64,000 nt of DNA from Eriocheir sinensis (GCF_024679095.1 NC_066518.1:1777678-1841677); one strand, 5' to 3'. Counted from the stretch's first letter, positions 44,652 to 56,380 are shown. Translations and numbers: made by a program. Notes: generated by a model from the sequence alone, not told the origin.

Positions 44652-46058
44652 TCAACCGTATTTCATGTATGTACCATCAAAGGAATTATCTTTTCTTGTT
44701 TATCAGCACAACAGATAAAAGCCCTTTGATCATTGTCGTGCCTGTCACATCTGTCCTGTTCCCGTCCTTTTCCCTCCTCCCCTCGAAGCCTCATTATTTC
44801 CTATCCCTCGATGTGACTCACGCGCGACACTGACACAACCCGCGGCGATACGAGGCTGCTGCTTTGAGAGAAAACACGCGGCAAGTCCTCAGCATTGGGG
44901 AGGCAAGCCGCCCTAAGACAACATTGACAGGTGGTGTAGTTAGCAGGAGGGCGAAGTTAAACGTGAATTGGATGGAAGTTGGTTTAGGATGTCAGGGTTG
45001 CGGTAGGCAGGCTGATGGCAAGAGGGGTGATGGTCGAGGGATTTAGTGGCCGGTAGAAGTTAACCTGAGTAGTGTAGGAGTTTGTTAGGCTGCGAGGGTC
45101 GTGATGAGGAAATGCAAGAGCTGTGATTTTGAAGGTCTGTAGAGGAGTTTCAGGCTCGGTGATGTGGTGGGCGGCCGAAGGGAAGGACGTGAGCAGGTTG
45201 GAGGACAGGAAAGTTAGTTGAATATAGGTCAGTGTTTATAAGGCAAAAATGACGAGGGGATTAGAGGGTTGTAGGGGAATGGATGGCGGTCGATGGAGCG
45301 GCTGATGGGACGAAAGGCGAAAGGGACAGCCGGAGGTGGTGAAAAAAGTGGAAGGATTCATCGGCTTACATCTGTTAGTGATTTGAAGATTTGATGGCGT
45401 TCAGGCGACGAGAGAGAGAGAGAGAGAGAAACAAAAACGTTGACGAAAGGAGTTGTTGATTAGATAATGGTGAGATAGAACCAAACACGATGAAGAAAGG
45501 CAGATGTTGACTAGACGCTGATGAGAGAGGGGGATGGAAAGTTACTGTTGGGCTAGCTTGGGCTGATTAAGGCCTGACTAGCTAACGGGTTAAATTGAGT
45601 ATACAAAGCAGATTGAAAGACCGAAGTATGAGCTTAGTTCCCTTATTTTGGTGCCTGCGGTGAGAGAATTTGAACTTTTCTTATTGTTTTGTTCAGGTTA
45701 ATCAGGACTTTTACCCTGGATTATGGTGTTCCCCTGAGATAATGCTTGATGAGGCGACGATGTAAGTTTAACTAGGTCTGAAAGGGCGATGACTTTAGCT
45801 TCATTCAAGCCCTGATTAATGTTGTTTACGCGCTACGCAGAAAGTTGTAAAGAGTTTAGAAAATTGAAGTGGCTGGCGGAGTAGGAGGGGGGGGGGGAAA
45901 AGAGAGAGAGAGAGAGAGAGAGAGAAAAGAAGAGGGAAAGGGAGAGATTGAGATTGTTGGGTTTGTGCATTGTCTAACATTTCAGATTTTCGCGAACTTG
46001 ACTCAATTCTCCGCAAAACCGAACATTATTTTTTGTGTTATTAACTGAATGAATAAGA
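44652..46058. other. Unique non-coding, minor (GA)n
   Basis: No gene is recognised in about 1.4 kb. Short GA runs at 45412-45429 and 45901-45925. G-rich plus strand at 44930-45350. Confidence 0.55.
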
Positions 46059-46066
46059 GTATAAAG

Positions 46067-46523
46067 CAGAGCTGGGCGCGTTACTGGATATCGGGTAGTC
46101 CGGTACCGCTCCTCCGCACCTCGAAACACATATAGTCCGTACCTGTACTTCTAAAAAAAAAAAATTTTCCTCGGTACGTACCCTGCCTCACACCTCCGGT
46201 ACCAAAATCTAGTCCGTACCTTAAAAAAAGAAATACAAGGCAATACTGCAGCATTATTATTATCATTATTATTATTATTATTACCATTATTTTGTTATCA
46301 TTATTGTCATTTTATTATCATACCTCAGTACATGCAACACAGAAAATTCCGGTTAATATCATTCAAAGAGGAACGACCGGAAGTATTACTCGGACTGTTT
46401 GTCGTTTTCATTTTTTTATCCTTGAAAAACCTCAGGTGCGGACTTACGGACTAAAATGCCGCCGTTCCCTGTTACTTCCACACTTTGAAAACTTTGACAG
46501 AGGTACGGAAGTGCCCAGCTCTG
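46067..46523. mobile_element. hAT-type MITE, 457 bp, perfect 8 bp target duplication
   Basis: CAGAGCTGGGC at the left end is inverted as GCCCAGCTCTG at the right end. The octamer GTATAAAG is perfectly duplicated at 46059-46066 and 46524-46531. CAGNG-type ends and 8 bp duplications define the hAT superfamily. Subterminal GGTACC/CCGTACC words resemble those of the 42140 element. The centre contains an ATT/TTA triplet run (46254-46320). It has no coding capacity and depends on a transposase elsewhere. Confidence 0.9.
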
Positions 46524-46531
46524 GTATAAAG

Positions 46532-47238
46532 ACTGGCTGGCTTAAACTAGCATCGCGGCGTCTCATCAAGCTTAACTTTGGAATAACAAGATTAGGACAG
46601 TTACGACCGGGCCAGAGAGAAGTCAACACGGAGTTAGAGCGTAACGCATTCCGCCTGCCTTGTGCGCACCTCGGCTCGAAAGTTTATGAAAGTCTCGCTG
46701 AGCTCATATCGTCTCAGCTTCTCCCGTCGTTGTCATCGTAATTACTAATCTCCTTCTCTTCTTCTTCTCGTTTCGCTGTGATCGCTGTTGTTAATGTTTT
46801 TCCTGTACTTATTTTCTCGTATTGCTGTGTTTATTGTTGATGCTGTTTTTTTAGTCACATCTCTTTTTCATTTTATGCCAGCCGTTCATATACTTCAGTC
46901 CATCTCTATTATTTTCTAAGAGATCGCCCTTCTTTCCACCCTCAGAATACTTCACCGTGTTTGATAATATTGTCTTTTCGTTTGATAGTTATGTGAGGTG
47001 GAGCTTAAAACATAGTAACCTCCTTTCTTTATATGTTTGTATCAACTAAGACATTTTTCACTTTCCCGCAGAGAAATGTAGTAAATAAACACTGCATCAT
47101 CAATTTCTTTAGTTCTACATATGCGTATTAAGTCCTTCACATATATGCTTAGGTTTGTCTTCCGTGTTTGGCTCAGTGTTTGAATTTTTGCTATTTTTTG
47201 TTAATATTTTGTTTAGTGTTCCTCTTTGGATTCTTTGT
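46532..47238. other. No gene supported
   Basis: An open frame continues through the MITE to 46741 but has no family resemblance. The rest is AT-rich. Confidence 0.4.
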
Positions 47239-47313
47239 GGGAGCAGCGAGTAGCGGGCTTTTTTTTATTGTTTCTTTTTTTGTGCCCTTGAGCTGTCTCC
47301 TTTGCTGTAAAAA
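47239..47313 (+). mobile_element. Short dispersed A-tailed repeat (SINE-like), copy 4
   Basis: GGGAGCAGCGAGTAGCGGGC, T-rich spacer, GTGCCCTTGAGCTGTCTCCT, TTGCTGT and an A run. This is the cleanest of the four copies. Confidence 0.75.
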
Positions 47314-48392
47314 AAGAAAGTCGCGAGAAAATAGTCCCCTTACCCGTGCATTTTCCTTCCCGTCATCCCTGTTACATCAGCACCAATGGCTCCTCCTCCG
47401 TCGCCTCTTTCCTTTCTCGCCTCCCAGCACCGAGCAATGAACCATTTCGTGTTTTTCTTCGTCTCTGCCAAATGTATCTTTCCTGTTTTCCTTCCTGACC
47501 TTCAACACACTCACCTCTCCTCATTTTCCCCTCTCGTTTTTGCGCAATTCCTTCCTTCACTATTTCTTTTTCTTTGGGATGTAACGTCTAGTCCACACTT
47601 CCTTCTATTTCCTCAACCCTCGTGCATGGCGTTGCTACATACACACACACGTTCGTACTCCACTGCACTTTCAGCATTGCTATATTGCCTCGTTTGATCT
47701 TTTGCGTTTCATCCAGTGTTTCTTCATTCTTCTCTGTCTTCGATTCTCCATTTCCCAGGCAACGTTGAACCATTACCTCCGTTATTCCCCTGTCATTGCC
47801 TTATGTGTCTGTGTCTTTGTTTCTCGCCTTCCTACAATTCCAGCGCGTCTCGTCGCTTCAACCATTTATTTTCTTCCGCCTGCTCGTCCCACGCGGCCCC
47901 AGACACACTCCACCCTGATTAGAACGCACCCCGCAGATCACCGCAGGCCTTCAGGGTCATTCCGGGCTGGGGCGACGCGACGGTGGTATTGTAATTTTCA
48001 TCGTGTCTGTCGTGTTGTCACTGTCGTGCTGTGTGTGTCATGCTGCGTGACGAATGCCGCGATGAGGGACACAATTTGGTCGCATGAAAGATAATAACTA
48101 CCCAAAATCATACTCCAGAAAGCATGAAACAGAAGAAGGTGCACGTAGTTGTAAAGGGACGGAAAAAAAAAGAGAGGAAGAGGAAGGAACAAGGAAGGAA
48201 GAGGAAGAGGAGTAGAAGGAGGCGGCGGTGGTATTCGTTTGGTATTGAGCTGATCAGATCAAAGGCTGCCAAAACCCTTGAAATTGTGAAGCGCTCTGAG
48301 GGCAACAACACACTCACGCACAGATGAAAGGAGCGAAGGAGACCGAGGCAACACAGGAATGAGAGACAGGAGACGGAGCGAGCGGGACTTAA
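47314..48392. other. No gene supported
   Basis: Pyrimidine-rich to about 47560, then mixed; an A/G-rich patch at 48160-48220. No feature recognised. Confidence 0.45.
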
Positions 48393-48600
48393 CACACACT
48401 TGACAAGGCTTTCGTGGAGGTTGTCGGTATTTCCATGGAGAGTTTTATGAGCCTAGTGATAGTGTGACGAGGCTTCTGCGCCATGAACGAAAAAAAACAC
48501 GCATGGAGAACCCGAATAATCTAGTTTTTTGACCTTTGAAAGTATCTGTTGTGAGAGCGAAAAGCGTCAGGCCGCTCCAACCCGGGAATTGTATGAAACG
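48393..48600 (+). mobile_element. MITE-like element, family A, copy 2
   Basis: TTGACAAGGCTTTCGTGGAG, ATTTCCATGG, TTTTATGAGCCTAGTGATAG, GCCATGAACGAAAAA and TTGACCTTTGAAAGTATCTG follow the same order as the copy at 15018. The terminal repeats are less well preserved here. Confidence 0.7.
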
Positions 48601-48690
48601 AGTATTAAGGAGAACCATTTTTAGTCGTCTCTCTAGGAGCGTAACGTATATCTAGCGAAAGACTGACTAAAGGAGTAGCAGGAATAGGAT

Positions 48691-48768
48691 GTGGGGGATG
48701 GATGGCACAGTGGTACGAACTTTGATTTGGCTGTATAATGATCACGTGTTCGATTCTTGGATGAGTGT
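48691..48768 (+). mobile_element. tRNA-like SINE head (pol III A and B boxes)
   Basis: TGGCACAGTGGTACG at 48703 matches the tRNA A box and D arm, and GTTCGATTC at 48748 matches the B box, with tRNA-like spacing of about 45 bp. Stem pairing is too poor for a functional tRNA, so a tRNA-derived SINE or tRNA pseudogene is most likely. It is followed within 60 bp by the 45 bp minisatellite. Confidence 0.55.
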
Positions 48769-48825
48769 CTCTTGGTGAAATATGAAACAGCTTAGAATGG
48801 AGATCGTGTGACTTTGAGAAAAAAA

Positions 48826-49572
48826 GTAACCATTTGGGGAGACTTTGCTGTTTTAACTTAAGAAGAGAAAAAGTAACCAATTTGGGGAGACTTTGCTGTT
48901 TTAAGAAGAGAAAAAAAGTAACCAATTTGGGGAGACTTTGCTGTTTTAAAAAGAGAAAAAAAGTAATCAATTTGGGGAGACTTTGCTGTTTTAAGATGAG
49001 AAAAAAGTAACCAATTTGGGAGACTTTGCTGTTTTAAGAAGAGAAAAAAGTAACCAATTTGGGAGACTTTGCTGTTTTAAGAAGAGAAAAAAAGTAACCA
49101 ATTTGGGGAGACTTTGCTGTTTTAAAAAGAGAAAAAAAGTAATCAATTTGGGGAGACTTTGCTGTTTTAAGAAGAGAAAAAAGTAACCAATTTGGGAGAC
49201 TTTGCTGTTTTAAGAAGAGAAAAAAGTAACTAATTTGGAAGACTTTGCTGTTTTAAGAAGAGAAAAAAAGTAATCAGTTTTGGGAGACTTGCTGTTTTAA
49301 GAAGAGAAAAAAAGTAACCAATTTGGGGAGACTTTGCTGTTTTAAGGAGAGAAAAAAGTAACCAATTTGGGGAGACTTTGCTGTTTTAAGATGAGAAAAG
49401 ATGTAACCAATTTGGGAGACTTTGCTGTTTTAAGAAGAGAAAATAGGTAACCAATTGGGGAGACTTTGCTGTTTTAAGGAGAGAAAAAAAGTAATCAATT
49501 TTGGGAGACTTTGCTGTTTTAAGAAGAGAAAAAGTAACCAATTTGGGGAGACTTTGCTGTTTTAAGAAGAGT
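48826..49572. repeat. 45 bp minisatellite, 17 copies
   Basis: The unit has GTAACCAATTTGGGGAGACT then TTGCTGTTTTAAGAAGAG and an A run. I count 17 occurrences of the GAGACTTTGCTG segment (one shortened) between 48841 and 49560. Unit length is 43-48 bp because the A run varies. Variants are interleaved (GGGGAG, GGGAG, TTTTGGGAG), suggesting higher-order rearrangement. Confidence 0.98.
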
Positions 49573-49896
49573 AGGACTGTAGCTGCCCGTGGCCCGTTCT
49601 TAATTTCCACAGCGTTGCCCCTTGAGCCTGTGGTGTAGTTAGCTATACGGAAACTGCCTCTACAAGTTAGCTTCCCATTTTTTTTTTTACGGGCGGTGAA
49701 GAGGAAAAATCACTTGCATAACCATAGGCGTAGGCGAGTTTTTCTACGCCGCCTCGTCCCGTAGAGTTAATTTCCTTTAAATATTTATGGCTTCTTGTCT
49801 CACTGGGATATCCCTTGATCCTTTTGGCTGTGTGTTTTGGACCGTAAATATTATACATGTAAAGAAAGAAACGGTAATTGAAGATGGGATAAAAGT

Positions 49897-49899
<3 letters not shown>
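49573..49899. other. No gene supported
   Basis: Unique sequence. Confidence 0.4.

Positions 49900-49950
<51 letters not shown>
49900..49950. repeat. (CT)25
   Basis: Perfect run. Confidence 0.97.
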
Positions 49951-49953
<3 letters not shown>

Positions 49954-50208
49954 ACTGATGGAGAAGGTATGACAACTTTCTGGTGGATGAATAACTGTAC
50001 TGACACCCTCCTCACTTTTCCCATTACTCCTTCTTATCCGCACAATATTTTCTCGTGTATCACTCCCCCTTCATCCCTCCCCTTCCCTCCCTCCCTCCCA
50101 CCATCCCGTTCTCTCTTATCTTCCTGGCTCTCGGTATTATTGTTTCTCCCCTTTCCTCTTTTTTTCCCTTTTCGCTGTCTTGCCATTGACTGAGTCTCGG
50201 AAAATGCG

Positions 50209-50332
<124 letters not shown>

Positions 50333-50421
50333 CACAAACAAATGAAAAATAAAGACAGAGAAAACAATGAACAAATAAATCCTGACCGCTCTCGTGACAC
50401 TTTCACACCTCGAGGAGGGGG

Positions 50422-50422
<1 letters not shown>

Positions 50423-50500
<78 letters not shown>

Positions 50501-50594
50501 CACAGCTTTTGATCTCCCTGACGTAAGTGAATATTCAACAGACAAACTCTCTCGACTGTTTTGTCCCTCGTGTTTGACTGTGTGTGCATGTTTG

Positions 50595-50650
<56 letters not shown>
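50423..50650. repeat. (AC)38 - 97 bp - (GT)27 inverted pair
   Basis: AC run at 50423-50499 and GT run at 50597-50650 are complementary and flank 97 bp of unique sequence, so a large hairpin or replication-slippage target is possible. Confidence 0.97.
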
Positions 50651-50651
<1 letters not shown>

Positions 50652-50990
50652 CGGCTCCCCTGACACATTCCCGTCACCTTCAAGTTGTTTATCTGCTTGT
50701 CAGCGCGTGGAGAGGAGCATCTAAGAGTATTTGTCCGCACTTAGGAACTGTTGTAAGGGCATTCATTCACACATAAAGAGCAGTTAAGCGCATCTGTCAC
50801 CGCAAGAAGCCCCTGAAGAGTATTTAGGAGCATTTTTTAGCAAGCGAAGAATATTTTGTTGCGCTAAACTTAGTATTCAGTGAGACAAATGAGGACAAAT
50901 AAACAGTGAGGCGAAGCTTTATGTTTTGAGTTAAGGAAAAGAAATGGACTCGTGAGAATTCTTTATTAATATTTCGCTTCTATTTCTATG
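50651..50990. other. No gene supported
   Basis: Contains a loose repeat of GAGCAT/AAGAGTATTT words at 50713-50830. Confidence 0.4.
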
Positions 50991-51010
50991 ACTACTACTA
51001 CTACTGCTAT

Positions 51011-51073
<63 letters not shown>
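50991..51073. repeat. (TAC)27
   Basis: ACT/TAC triplets with one interruption. Confidence 0.97.
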
Positions 51074-51547
51074 CCCCTACCCCAAAATTATTCAAGGTAC
51101 CGACGAGCACCGACAAACTTCAGAAAGAACATCCATTAATTAAATAGATGAGACTGGGGTGTAAAAAGTTTTTCAATCTTAGCAAATTTAATGGTTTCTT
51201 TTAATCTTCTTCTTGTTCTTCTTCTTGTTCTTGTTCTTCTTGTTCTTCTTCTTTTTCTTTCTTCTTTTCTTCTCTCTTCATCAAACAGCTATCATCATCA
51301 TCATCATTTATAATCACCATCATTATCATCATCAGTATTACGTCTCTCTCCGGCATTCCTAGTACAAAGGCCTATCGTAGACCCACTGTGTCACCCCTTC
51401 GCTGAGTCAACATAATACTCGTTAAAATGGAACTTCCCGGTTATATCCACGAACTCTGACTATTGCTGCGACCTCCTGAGTTGGGGACTGTTGCACGTGA
51501 TTAAGTGTGTTTGACATTGCTTACTCTTTCCCTTTGTTTGGTTGCAG
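51074..51547. other. Non-coding, TTC/TCA triplet-rich
   Basis: CTTGTTCTT words at 51207-51260 and CAT/TCA triplets at 51290-51335, then unique sequence ending in a strong acceptor. Confidence 0.5.
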
Positions 51548-51647
51548 AGTGTTACGAGGCAGCCTGAGTGTGGAGAGAGCTTGGAACACAGTGAGGAGTG
51601 AGGAGTGTTGCTGTAGGCGCGTCCCTGTGGGGAGGTGTGGCGACTAG
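51548..51647 (+). CDS. Putative 3'-terminal exon, Cys-rich end
   Basis: A long pyrimidine tract, CTCTTTCCCTTTGTTTGG then TTGCAG, ends at 51547 and is a textbook acceptor. One reading frame (starting at 51549, phase 2) is open for 32 codons: VLRGSLSVERAWNTVRSEEC, then CCRRVPVGRCGD and TAG. A Cys-Cys-Cys run followed by RR suggests a secreted or peptide-like product, but nothing upstream can be joined in phase. A GTAATG string after the stop could instead be a donor. Confidence 0.25.
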
Positions 51648-51975
51648 CAAGGTAATGGGAGACCGTACGGAGAGTAGTATGGAAATTTTATGATGGATAT
51701 GTAAAAATGTAATTATACTAAACTTGCAACATGTGAAATAGTAAAGCGAAACAATAATTGAACATATGACGAAAATTTCTGTGCCGGCGTTGTCCGATAA
51801 TGTCATGCTCGTGTTTCCTGGCAATGAGAAATTTCCAGGTCATAAGAGTTTGTCGCCGCTGACTTAAATTGAGGAAACGTCAGACAGAAAATAGGAAACG
51901 CAGTGAACCGTTCCCTTCCTGCGAGAGAATAAGCTTCCGTAAAAGATTCAGCAGAAAACTCATGAGGATTCACTT
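51648..51975. other. No gene supported
   Basis: Unique sequence. Confidence 0.4.
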
Positions 51976-51987
51976 GTGCGTGCGTGC

Positions 51988-52041
<54 letters not shown>
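51976..52041. repeat. (GTGC)n(GT)25
   Basis: GTGC units pass into a GT run. CA-rich TCACACACAC sequence follows at 52077-52110. Confidence 0.97.
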
Positions 52042-52044
<3 letters not shown>

Positions 52045-52110
52045 TCACCATGGCCTGATCACTATTCTACCACTTGACACACACACACACACACCTCCCC
52101 CACACACACA

Positions 52111-52400
52111 CCTCCCCGCCTCGCATCGCTGACGTCCTGAAGGTTGTGGGGAGCGCGTGAACGTGAGCGCGGGGTGACTCAGCGGCGGGTCAGGGAGATG
52201 GATGGGCGGTGTGGTGACCCGCTTTGCAGTGAGGGGGGAAAAGTATCACGTGTGTTTGTGTTCACGGTGGACCGAATTAGCTTTCCTTCTCCTCAAGGTC
52301 TGATTCTAGAGTTACTTTGACGTCTTATTTTCCTCACCAGCCACAAGAGACATGATGAGATAATTTTGTGTTTAGATTCAAGTTTAAATGTGTCCGTAGC
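52111..52400. other. GC-richer unique
   Basis: CpG-containing at 52118-52230; no exon bounded. Confidence 0.4.
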
Positions 52401-52420
52401 TGTCGTTGGTAATGGAAAAT

Positions 52421-52454
<34 letters not shown>

Positions 52455-52607
52455 GAGTAATAGCAGTAGAAGTAGTAAAGATTAGTGGTCGTGGTAGTCG
52501 TAGTAGTAGTAATAGTAGTAGTAGAAGGAGTAATAGTAGTAGCAGTATAGTAAACATTAGTGGTGGTGGTAGTCGTAGTGGTGGTAGTAGTAGTAGTGGT
52601 AGTAGTA
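52421..52607. repeat. (GTA)n/(GTG)n degenerate triplet tract
   Basis: Two similar halves. AGTAGAAGTAGTAAAGATTAGT (52463) and AGTAGCAGTATAGTAAACATTA (52535) are both followed by GTGGT(C/G)GTGGTAGTCGTAGT, 72-74 bp apart. Confidence 0.93.
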
Positions 52608-52790
52608 GTTTTTTTTTTTTGCCCAGCCGTTCTGGCGCAGGGCGAGTGTTTATAGTGGGCGCCATCTTGCATGCTCATGCGGTGGTCTTCAGGACAGCAT
52701 GTGGGTAGTTTAAGCCACCGGTGGGTGAGGACAGCATGTGGGTGGTTTTTTAACACACGCGGACGAAATCCGAGTGGTACGTCGTCCATC
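52608..52790 (-). mobile_element. Possible A-tailed retroposed element
   Basis: Read on the minus strand, the segment ends CGCCAGAACGGCTGGGC followed by an A11 tail (plus-strand T run at 52610-52620). Inside is a 45 bp duplication of ACAGCATGTGGGT(A/G)GTTT (52693, 52731). CAAGATGGCGCC, a YY1-type site, lies near 52662. The class is uncertain. Confidence 0.4.
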
Positions 52791-53040
52791 ACGCTAGTAG
52801 TACTAGCAGTTGCAATAGTGGTGGTAGTGCTAGAATCTCTCTATGTTCATATTGGCCTCTATATGTGTGTCCGTCTGAGCGTGCACTAAATGAGGCATCA
52901 TCGCAAGGCTCAGAGCGCGGCTTGAAGGCAGATCGAGTGTCGGCCAAAAACAGACACGCGGAGTACTTGACAGCGAGGGCGAAGGGCGGTCACTAAGCAA
53001 GACGAATCTGTTGGGCAGGAGCTTATCACCAGCTTACTAC
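52791..53040. other. No gene supported
   Basis: Unique, modest CpG content. Confidence 0.4.
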
Positions 53041-53910
53041 CCCACCACCTCTACGTGCCGAGGAGGAGAAGGAAGAAGAGTAAGAGGAAGAAAAGGAGGG
53101 GGAGGAAAACATTAATAGATACAAGTAAGAATCGTAGAATGAAAATGTGAACTGAATCGAGAATAAGCAAGAAAAACAAACGATAGGAACCGATGATGTA
53201 ACAAGGGAATATGGACGGGAAGAAGGGGTGGGAAGTACAGTTGTGACAGGGATGCAATATGGTGTCATTATAAAGGGAAATATGTTTATCGGGAAAACCG
53301 CCAGAGCAACAGACATCAATAGTGTAGGAAAAGCAGAAGGAAAGGAAGAGAGGAGCATGCAAGAGTGAGATAACAGGCGGAATGTGGAGTGATGAGTAAG
53401 CTAAGGTCGCTAGAGTGAGTGATAAGACAAAGGGGTGAGAGGGAAAGGAAGGAAGGCCGAGAGGGGCAGGAGAGAGCAATATGGTGAGAAGGGAAATGCA
53501 AAGGAGAGCAGAGGGAATAGAGGTGAAGGGATAAGAGAAATAGAATCTAGTACAGGAGAAGGCAAGGGGAATAGAAGGGAGGCAGAGATGTGATAGAGAC
53601 TTACATGGGAGTGAAGGGAGGGAAGGGGGATAGGAGGTAGAAGTGGAAGTAAGGGAAGAGAAGGAAGAGAAAGAAGAGAATAGGAGGAGAAAGCGGCAAG
53701 GGAGAAGGGGATCATGAGAAGAGGGCGGACAGAGATGTGATAGAGACGTCCAAGTTCCCTTTGTAAGGCCCAGATGGCCAGACAGTGACGCGTGTGACAC
53801 AGAAACGGTGCAGAGGGTGACCTGGTTCAGCGGAGGGGCAGCGGGCCGGGACGGGAGGGCGGGAAGTGAGAGGAGGAGGAGGAGGAGGAGGAGGAGGGGT
53901 TGAAGAGGGA
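53041..53910. repeat. Polypurine tract
   Basis: A/G-rich plus strand for about 850 bp with short quasi-repeats (AGAGATGTGATAGAGAC at 53584 and 53730). It ends in (GGA)n at 53873-53897. The 249-residue minus frame is compositional. Confidence 0.85.
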
Positions 53911-54378
53911 GGAGTTAAGCGCGTCCATCAGGGCAGCAAAAAGGAACACAAGCACTCTTAGTCTATAAAGAAAACGCTAATTCCTTCAGCACAAGCTCGT
54001 AATGTTGTCTAAAGCGAGAGAAAATGCAAATGAGGTACCCCCAACTGTCTTAATCCCCCACCGCACTCCTCTCAACTCCCAACCCCACCCACCTCTCCCC
54101 TCCTGCACTTCAGCCACTCCCCCCTTTCTGTTCCTTTTCACCGCAGCTAATAATTTCCCCGCAAGCAAGTCACTCGAGTAATATTCATTTGGTATCGCGA
54201 TTTAGGGCTTTTCTGCTTAGTTTGTGTGACACGCGCATGGTCCCACTCCTGATTATTGCTCGCTGCGTCCCTTTGTTCTCCGGGAGAGTTAGTGTTATTG
54301 AGTTGTCGGCCTTTAGGGATGGGGTCGGCCGGTCTATCTCTTAATCTCGGCCGTCTGATTCTCTCTTGTTCGCTCGCT

Positions 54379-54383
<5 letters not shown>
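53911..54383. other. No gene supported
   Basis: Mixed; C-rich at 54045-54130. Confidence 0.4.

Positions 54384-54459
<76 letters not shown>
54384..54459. repeat. (CT)38
   Basis: Perfect run followed by A11. Confidence 0.98.
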
Positions 54460-54462
<3 letters not shown>

Positions 54463-54835
54463 AAAAAAAAGATAAACAGCAGTACCATCAGCAGTAGAAG
54501 TAGCAACATCAGTAACAACAACATCAATAACGCATCGACTTTTTTTTATCCTCTATATGCACCCACTCAGTCACTTACCTTCCTTTCTTCCACCAAACAC
54601 AAAAACAACAACAGAAACGAATACCCCCAATCTATCCCTTCCATCCCCTCTTCTTCCCTCCTCCCATCCTCTAATACCACAGTCTATATTGCACTACACG
54701 TTCAGCATAGTCTCAACCATCCCCTTCGTTATCGCTGCCATACCACCACCACCACCACCACCACCAAGAGTAAACGTTCGTAATCAGATCATTCCCTTCC
54801 GCCACTCCTTCCTCCTCTCGAACTACCGACAGTCC
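54460..54835. other. Non-coding
   Basis: AAC/ATC-rich triplets at 54480-54530, C-rich sequence, and (CCA)8 at 54742-54766. Confidence 0.5.
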
Positions 54836-55028
54836 AACGTTGCCAGATTGTCGTACGCAGCCTCCTATGTTTGCCGATTTCCGACCCAAAAACTGCCTCC
54901 TCGATCAAGATAACTGCCTTTATATATAGTTACCGTTAAAATGGCTAGTTATTGGTGTTTTTTTGGCAATAGTTATGGCTCAGAAACCGGTAAATACGAA
55001 GCTCTTGAGTACGATAATCTAGCAACGG
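54836..55028 (+). mobile_element. MITE family B, copy 4 (about 190 bp)
   Basis: The left end AACGTTGCCAGATTGTCGTA and the right end GAGTACGATAATCTAGCAAC are inverted repeats with a few mismatches. GTCC precedes the left end here and, inverted, the corresponding end of the copy at 24471. The true boundary may therefore lie a few bases further out. Confidence 0.82.
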
Positions 55029-55345
55029 TGACCGACATTAACGCTTACCCCTCACATCCATACCCTCCTTTACCACCCCACCACCCTCAACATCACCTTA
55101 CAACATCAACATCGCCAGCCTCACCTCGTTTACCACCCTCACAACCCTCACCACCATCTTACAACATCAACAGGTAAGCCATCGCCAGTCTCATCTCCTT
55201 TTTCCGTGTTGTTTATCTCGCCTGTTTAATATTCAAGCCGCGGGAACCCAAAACTTTTCTTCCGCACTCATTTACCTGCTGACCCGGTTACCTGAGTGGG
55301 TCTGGCAAGTTGCAGCCTCAAAACAAAACGGGCCGCCCTACTTGT
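55029..55345. other. CAC/CAT-rich, no gene
   Basis: CCACCCTCAACATCACC words at 55075-55165, with a CAG/GTAAGC donor-like site at 55174. Confidence 0.4.
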
Positions 55346-55349
55346 GAAT

Positions 55350-56160
55350 GCCTCGAGACGCATTAGTGGAGAAATACCCGTGTTTGTTGTTACCGTCAGC
55401 CCCAAGCGTGTTTGTATTAAGGGGATCTCATTTCGATAACTACTTTTTTTTTTTGTATTATCAGTTTGAGATTCATATACGCCTGGCAAAAAGAGGAAGA
55501 AATCGTCGGAAAAATACTCGTGCTTGTTTTACCTGTCTTACATTTTAATAATTATTTTAGTCGTAAAATTATCGTAGTCAGTTCGTTCCATTAACACCCG
55601 GATGACGGCCGCGCTCGTCTCTCGCTCAGATATTTTGGCAGGTAAAAATCGTCTTGCCATGTTTGTTGTTAGAAGTCTGCCATTTATACCGGTCGAGATG
55701 AGGTAAAATCGTATCTTCATGTTTGTTATTATAGTCTTGTAATATTACCGCAGTTGGAGATTTATTTACGCCGGCTGAAATGATGCAAAAAAATCGTCCT
55801 GGTCTGTTTGCTTTTAGATGACTTTCGTATAACGGTCGAGATGAGGTTAAAGTTATCTCATGTTTATTACTATCCATACTTAAACTTACCGCAGCTGGAG
55901 ATCTATTTAAGCCGACAGGTAATATATAAAAATCGTCTGTGTTTTATCAGAAGACTGTCTTTTTAATCGTTTTAGTTTTACCGCTGCTGCACCTCGACAC
56001 ACATTTACCTCACCCAAGGAAAAACTGTGTGTGTGTCGGGGTGTGTCAAGATAAGTCCATTCGCATGTTACCGGCGCCGCCATCCACGCGTGTGATGGGA
56101 ACGCTCCAGTTTTAGCATATCATTAGTTTTACCCGCGCCGCTTCAAGCTCACTTATGCGT
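55350..56160. repeat. Highly degenerate tandem block, about 142 bp units
   Basis: CGGTCGAGATGAGGT recurs at 55690 and 55833. TTACCGCAG(T/C)TGGAGAT recurs at 55745 and 55886, with spacings of 141-143 bp. Further TTTTACCG(C)...CGCCGC... heads occur near 55389, 55976, 56068 and 56129 at shortening intervals. AAAAATCGTC(T/C) recurs inside units. Confidence 0.8.
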
Positions 56161-56259
56161 CGTCAAGATTTTCACCAACGAAGTATAAAACCAATTTACG
56201 TCGACTGCGAACGGAGTGTTTACATAAAAGAAAAACTCGTCACCATTACTCTTGTGCAG

Positions 56260-56380
<121 letters not shown>

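Noticed and set aside
46292..46741. 149-codon plus frame
   Set aside because: More than half lies inside the non-coding hAT MITE and the remainder has no family resemblance.
48605..49610. Repeated FLFLKQQSLPKLVT peptide on the minus strand
   Set aside because: Encoded by the 45 bp minisatellite; unit lengths of 43-48 bp shift the frame, so no continuous protein exists.
53051..53800. 249-codon minus frame
   Set aside because: Complement of a purine tract; no motif, and neighbouring frames are equally open.
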